This document shows, one piece after another, positions 4,416 through 7,242 of a stretch of 7,242 nucleotides of DNA. The stretch is from Anaerolineae bacterium (lineage in GTDB: Bacteria; Chloroflexota; Anaerolineae; JAAYZQ01). The stretch spans positions 1 through 7,242 of the forward strand of contig JAFGOG010000261.1 in the NCBI GenBank assembly GCA_016926595.1, in the 5' to 3' direction. Position numbers and translations under genes: made by a program. The notes under the pieces are model-generated. The model saw only the letters and a program-made list of their open reading frames with translations, was not told the DNA's origin and made no database searches. Position 1 is the first letter of the stretch. Each line of letters starts with the position of its first letter.

Positions 4416-7157
4416 ATGGAATCTGCCGATCGTTTTCACGCGTTGACCGTTCAAGAATCGCTGACCCAGCTTGACACGACCTGGAAAGGGCTGACCGAAG
4501 AGCAAGTCCAGCAGCGGCTGGAGCAGTACGGCCCCAACTTTATCGAGACAGAGAAACGGGTGAGCAAGCTGGCGCTGCTGCTGGCCCAGCTCAAAAACCC
4601 GCTCGTGCTGGTCCTGGTCGCGGCGGCGATCATTTCCTTGATCGCCGATCACGCCATCGACGCCGTCGTGATCGGCGTGGTCATTGTGGTCAACAGCCTG
4701 ATCGGCTTTTTCCAGGAATACCGCGCCGAAACGGCCCTGGATGCGCTGCGATCTCGCTCGGCGCCCGAAGCTAATGTGCTGCGCAACTGCCCCGATAAAG
4801 GGGGGTGCGTGGAGACGCGCATCAAGGCCGCCGAATTGGTCCCCGGTGACGTGGTGTTGCTCGAAGCGGGGGACAAGGTGCCCGCCGACGCGCGGATCGT
4901 GGAGGCGATCAACCTGGAGATCGACGAGGCCATGCTCACCGGCGAGTCCCTGGCGGTGGCCAAGACGGCCGATCCGCTGCCTGCCGAGCTGGTGATGGCC
5001 GAGTGGCGCAACGTGGCCTTTAGCGGCACCATCGTCACCTATGGGCGCGGCAAGGCGGTGGTGTTTGCTACGGGCGCGCACACCGAGATCGGCAAGATCG
5101 CCGGGCTGATCCAGGAAACGGAAAAGGCCGAGTCGCCGCTGCAAAGACAGACCGCGAACCTGGGCAAGAGCCTGGGACTGCTGGCGCTGGTGGTCAGCGT
5201 GGTCACGCTGCTCTTGGGCCTGCTGCGCGGCCTGGAGTGGACGCAGGTGTTCCTGTACGCCCTGGCCTCGGCGATCTCGTCGATCCCCGAGGGGCTGCCG
5301 GCGGTGATGACGATCACCCTGGCCATAGGCGTCAACCGCATGGCCCAGCGCAATGCCATCATCCGCCGCCTGCCGGCGGTGGACACGTTAGGCGCGGCGA
5401 CGGTGATCTGTACCGACAAGACCGGCACGTTGACCACCAACCAGATGACGGTGCAGCGGATCAGCGTGAACGGCCGGCTGGCCCACGTCAGCGGGGTGGG
5501 CTTTGAGCCGCGCGGCGATATCCGGGTGAACGGCGCGCACATCGACGTACAAGGGGATGGATCGTTTGGCCTGGCCTTGCGCGCGGCGGCCTTGTGCAAC
5601 GATGCGCACCTGGTGCGCGCAGAGACGAATGACGCGCATTGGGAGGTGCGCGGAGATCCGACCGAGGGCGCGTTGGTGGTGGCGGCCGAAAAAGTGGGCT
5701 TGAACAAGGAAGAGCTCGATCACCAGTACCCGCGCATCGACGAGATCCCGTTTAGCTCCCAGCTCAAGTACATGGCCACCTTTCACCAAATCTCGGACGA
5801 GCGGGTCGATCTGTACGCCAAGGGGGCGCCGGAGACGATCCTGGACATGTGCAGCCAGCGGCTGGGGGACAATGGCCCCGAGCCATTGACCGCCGCGTCG
5901 ACCGAGCAGATCCTGCAGGTCAACACCGACCTGGCCGCCGATGCGTTACGCGTGCTGGGCCTGGCCTGCCGGTCGATCGCGCCGCAAGAGGTGGAGGAGG
6001 TCAAGGCCGGGATGCAAAACGGCCAGGCCGAGCTGACCTTTGTCGGCTTGATGGGCATGCTCGACCCGCCCCGGCCCGAGGTGCCGGCGGCGGTGGCGCA
6101 GTGCCAGCGGGCCGGCATCCGGGTGATCATGGCCACCGGCGACCATCAATTGACCGGCAAAGAGATCGCCCGCCGGGTGGGCATCTTGCAGGGGGACGAG
6201 GGGGTGGTGACGGGCGCCGAGATGGAGCGGATGAGCGACCAGGAGCTGGATGCGCTGATCGAGGAGACGCGCGTCTTTGCCCGCGTTTCGCCCGCGCACA
6301 AGCACCGCATCGTCGAATCGCTGCAGCGGCACGGGCACGTGGTGGCGATGACCGGCGACGGGGTCAACGACGCGCCGGCCTTGCAAGCGGCCGAGATCGG
6401 CGTGGCTATGGGCATCACCGGCACGGACGTGACCAAGGAGACGGCCGACATGGTGCTGGCCGACGACAACTTTGCCAGCATTGTCAGCGCGGTCGAAGAG
6501 GGGCGCGTGGTCTTTCAGAACGTGCGCAAGGTGGTCAAGTTCCTGCTCAGCACCAACATCGGCGAGGATTTGACCCTTTTGGGCGCGCTGGCCTTGATCC
6601 CGGACACCCCCTTGCTGCTCACTGCGGTGCAGATCTTGTGGGTCAACCTGGTCACCGATGGCCTGCTGGATATCACTATCGCCATGGAGCCCAAAGAGGC
6701 GGACGTGATGGAGGATCCGCCGCGCAAGCGCACGGCGCGCATCATCGACAGCGAGATCCTGCTCAACGCGGCCTTTGTGGCCCTTTTTATGGCTGCCGGC
6801 ACCCTGGGGTTGTTTGTCTGGGCCAAGCAGAATGGCAACCTGGCCTACGCCCAAACCATCGCCTTTACCACCCTGGCCATGTTCCAGGTCTTTAACGCGC
6901 TCAATGTGCGCTCGCGCACCCGCTCGCTGTTCCAGGTGGGCCTGTTCACCAACCAGTACCTGATCGGCGCGCTGGCCCTCTCGGTGATCTTGCAGGTGCT
7001 GGCCACCTTGGTGCCCTTTTTGCAGGTGGCCCTGGGCACGGTCCCGCTGACGCCCGGCTTGTGGGGGCGCATCGTGCTGGTCGCCAGCTCGGTGTTTGTC
7101 GCCGTCGAGATCCGCAAGTGGGTCGTCGCCTGGTGGCGCGGACGCGCGGCGGCATAA
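4416..7157 (+). CDS. P2-type cation-transporting ATPase, probably Ca2+ (SERCA/PMR1-like)
   Basis: The gene is complete, encodes 913 residues and ends in TAA. In order it shows the N-terminal cation-ATPase domain (residues about 7-60), M1-M2 (about 62-99), the actuator domain with TGES (175-178), M3-M4 (about 252-303) with PEGLP (291-295), the phosphorylation motif DKTGT with Asp334 as the phosphate acceptor, KGAPE (469-473) in the nucleotide-binding domain, ATGDHQLT, TGDGVNDAP (646-654) at the hinge, then M5-M10. Cation-site residues by hand comparison with SERCA are Glu292 in M4, Asn714 and Glu717 in M5 (NIGE), and Asn744, Thr747 and Asp748 in M6 (NLVTD). The M8 acidic position appears to be Gln824. 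This pattern fits ATP-driven Ca2+ export from the cytoplasm; Mn2+ or another cation cannot be excluded. A C-x5-C loop (Cys125, Cys131) sits in the actuator domain. The gene has its own promoter and no visible partner gene. Confidence 0.93.
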   Translation: MESADRFHALTVQESLTQLDTTWKGLTEEQVQQRLEQYGPNFIETEKRVSKLALLLAQLKNPLVLVLVAAAIISLIADHAIDAVVIGVVIVVNSLIGFFQEYRAETALDALRSRSAPEANVLRNCPDKGGCVETRIKAAELVPGDVVLLEAGDKVPADARIVEAINLEIDEAMLTGESLAVAKTADPLPAELVMAEWRNVAFSGTIVTYGRGKAVVFATGAHTEIGKIAGLIQETEKAESPLQRQTANLGKSLGLLALVVSVVTLLLGLLRGLEWTQVFLYALASAISSIPEGLPAVMTITLAIGVNRMAQRNAIIRRLPAVDTLGAATVICTDKTGTLTTNQMTVQRISVNGRLAHVSGVGFEPRGDIRVNGAHIDVQGDGSFGLALRAAALCNDAHLVRAETNDAHWEVRGDPTEGALVVAAEKVGLNKEELDHQYPRIDEIPFSSQLKYMATFHQISDERVDLYAKGAPETILDMCSQRLGDNGPEPLTAASTEQILQVNTDLAADALRVLGLACRSIAPQEVEEVKAGMQNGQAELTFVGLMGMLDPPRPEVPAAVAQCQRAGIRVIMATGDHQLTGKEIARRVGILQGDEGVVTGAEMERMSDQELDALIEETRVFARVSPAHKHRIVESLQRHGHVVAMTGDGVNDAPALQAAEIGVAMGITGTDVTKETADMVLADDNFASIVSAVEEGRVVFQNVRKVVKFLLSTNIGEDLTLLGALALIPDTPLLLTAVQILWVNLVTDGLLDITIAMEPKEADVMEDPPRKRTARIIDSEILLNAAFVALFMAAGTLGLFVWAKQNGNLAYAQTIAFTTLAMFQVFNALNVRSRTRSLFQVGLFTNQYLIGALALSVILQVLATLVPFLQVALGTVPLTPGLWGRIVLVASSVFVAVEIRKWVVAWWRGRAAA

Positions 7158-7242
7158 GAGTTTTTCACCGCAAAGGCGCCAAGAACGCCAAGAGCGCCAA
7201 GAAGCAAAGAGTTTTTTACCGCAAAGGCGCCAAGAACGCCAA
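7156..7242. repeat. 51-base tandem repeat with nested 9-base units, cut by the window edge
   Basis: Positions 7156-7191 and 7207-7242 are the same apart from one C/T difference (7166 versus 7217), giving a period of 51 bases. The first unit is complete and the second runs off the window. Within unit one, CGCCAAGAA, CGCCAAGAG and CGCCAAGAA follow directly (7177-7203), a 9-base period. The unit starts with AAGAG, a T-run and CACCGCAAAGG. The first unit overlaps the last two bases of the ATPase stop codon. It resembles CGCAAAG/CGCCAAG-type dispersed intergenic repeats of large environmental bacterial genomes; no function is known to me. Confidence 0.85.

Noticed and set aside
4314..5144. Minus-strand ORF of 276 codons opposite the ATPase start
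   Set aside because: It is antisense to conserved ATPase motifs and has His/Gln/Gly-rich shadow composition.
5849..6895. Plus-strand ORF of 348 codons in another frame of the ATPase
   Set aside because: It is an Arg/Gly/Ala-rich frame shadow; the ATPase frame holds TGDGVNDAP and the M5-M6 motifs over the same bases.
7156..7242. End-of-window repeats as a CRISPR array
   Set aside because: The units are directly tandem with nested subrepeats and no unique spacers between them, and no cas gene is present.

Overview
The window is GC-rich bacterial DNA. The bacterium is most likely an uncultured member of the Chloroflexota (Anaerolineae-like). That placement is an inference from overall gene style, the TATAATGGGC-type promoter cores and the short CGCCAAGAA-type intergenic repeats; no rRNA or marker gene is present to confirm it.

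Layout, left to right. (1) Bases 1-1116 (+) hold the C-terminal part of a GH116-family glycoside hydrolase cut by the window edge. It keeps the catalytic acid/base Asp motif, while the nucleophile Glu lies upstream of the window. (2) A 300-base gap contains a perfect 7-2-7 palindrome. (3) Bases 1417-1989 (+) encode a small protein without a signal peptide: an Ala/Glu/Lys/Arg-rich coiled coil followed by one C-terminal LysM domain. It has a strong ribosome binding site and is closed by a clear intrinsic terminator at 2017-2050. (4) On the minus strand, 4175 down to 2219, lies a tightly packed operon: a broken conserved gene, then a ThuA-like protein, then an NAD-dependent epimerase/dehydratase. 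The last two overlap by 4 bases, and the stop of the broken gene abuts the ATG of the ThuA-like gene. (5) A divergent promoter region follows, about 4250-4365, in which the two opposing promoters share a 13-base core in inverted orientation. (6) Bases 4416-7157 (+) encode a complete 913-residue P2-type (SERCA/PMR1-like) cation-transporting ATPase, probably for Ca2+. (7) Right after its stop codon begins a 51-base tandem repeat with a nested 9-base repeat, which runs off the window.

Functionally, the left part (GH116 hydrolase) and the minus-strand operon (ThuA-like protein, sugar-nucleotide-type dehydrogenase/epimerase) fit carbohydrate catabolism. The ATPase and the LysM protein look like independent single-gene units.

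The most noteworthy point is the operon's first gene. Its recognisable N-terminus (about 31 residues) is joined out of frame to its recognisable C-terminus (about 40-50 residues), and the middle is missing. The junction still leaves an overlapping stop/start (TGATG) and a final TGAATG into the ThuA-like gene, so translation could still be handed down the operon. I saw no CRISPR array, tRNA, rRNA, transposase or obvious new defence system.
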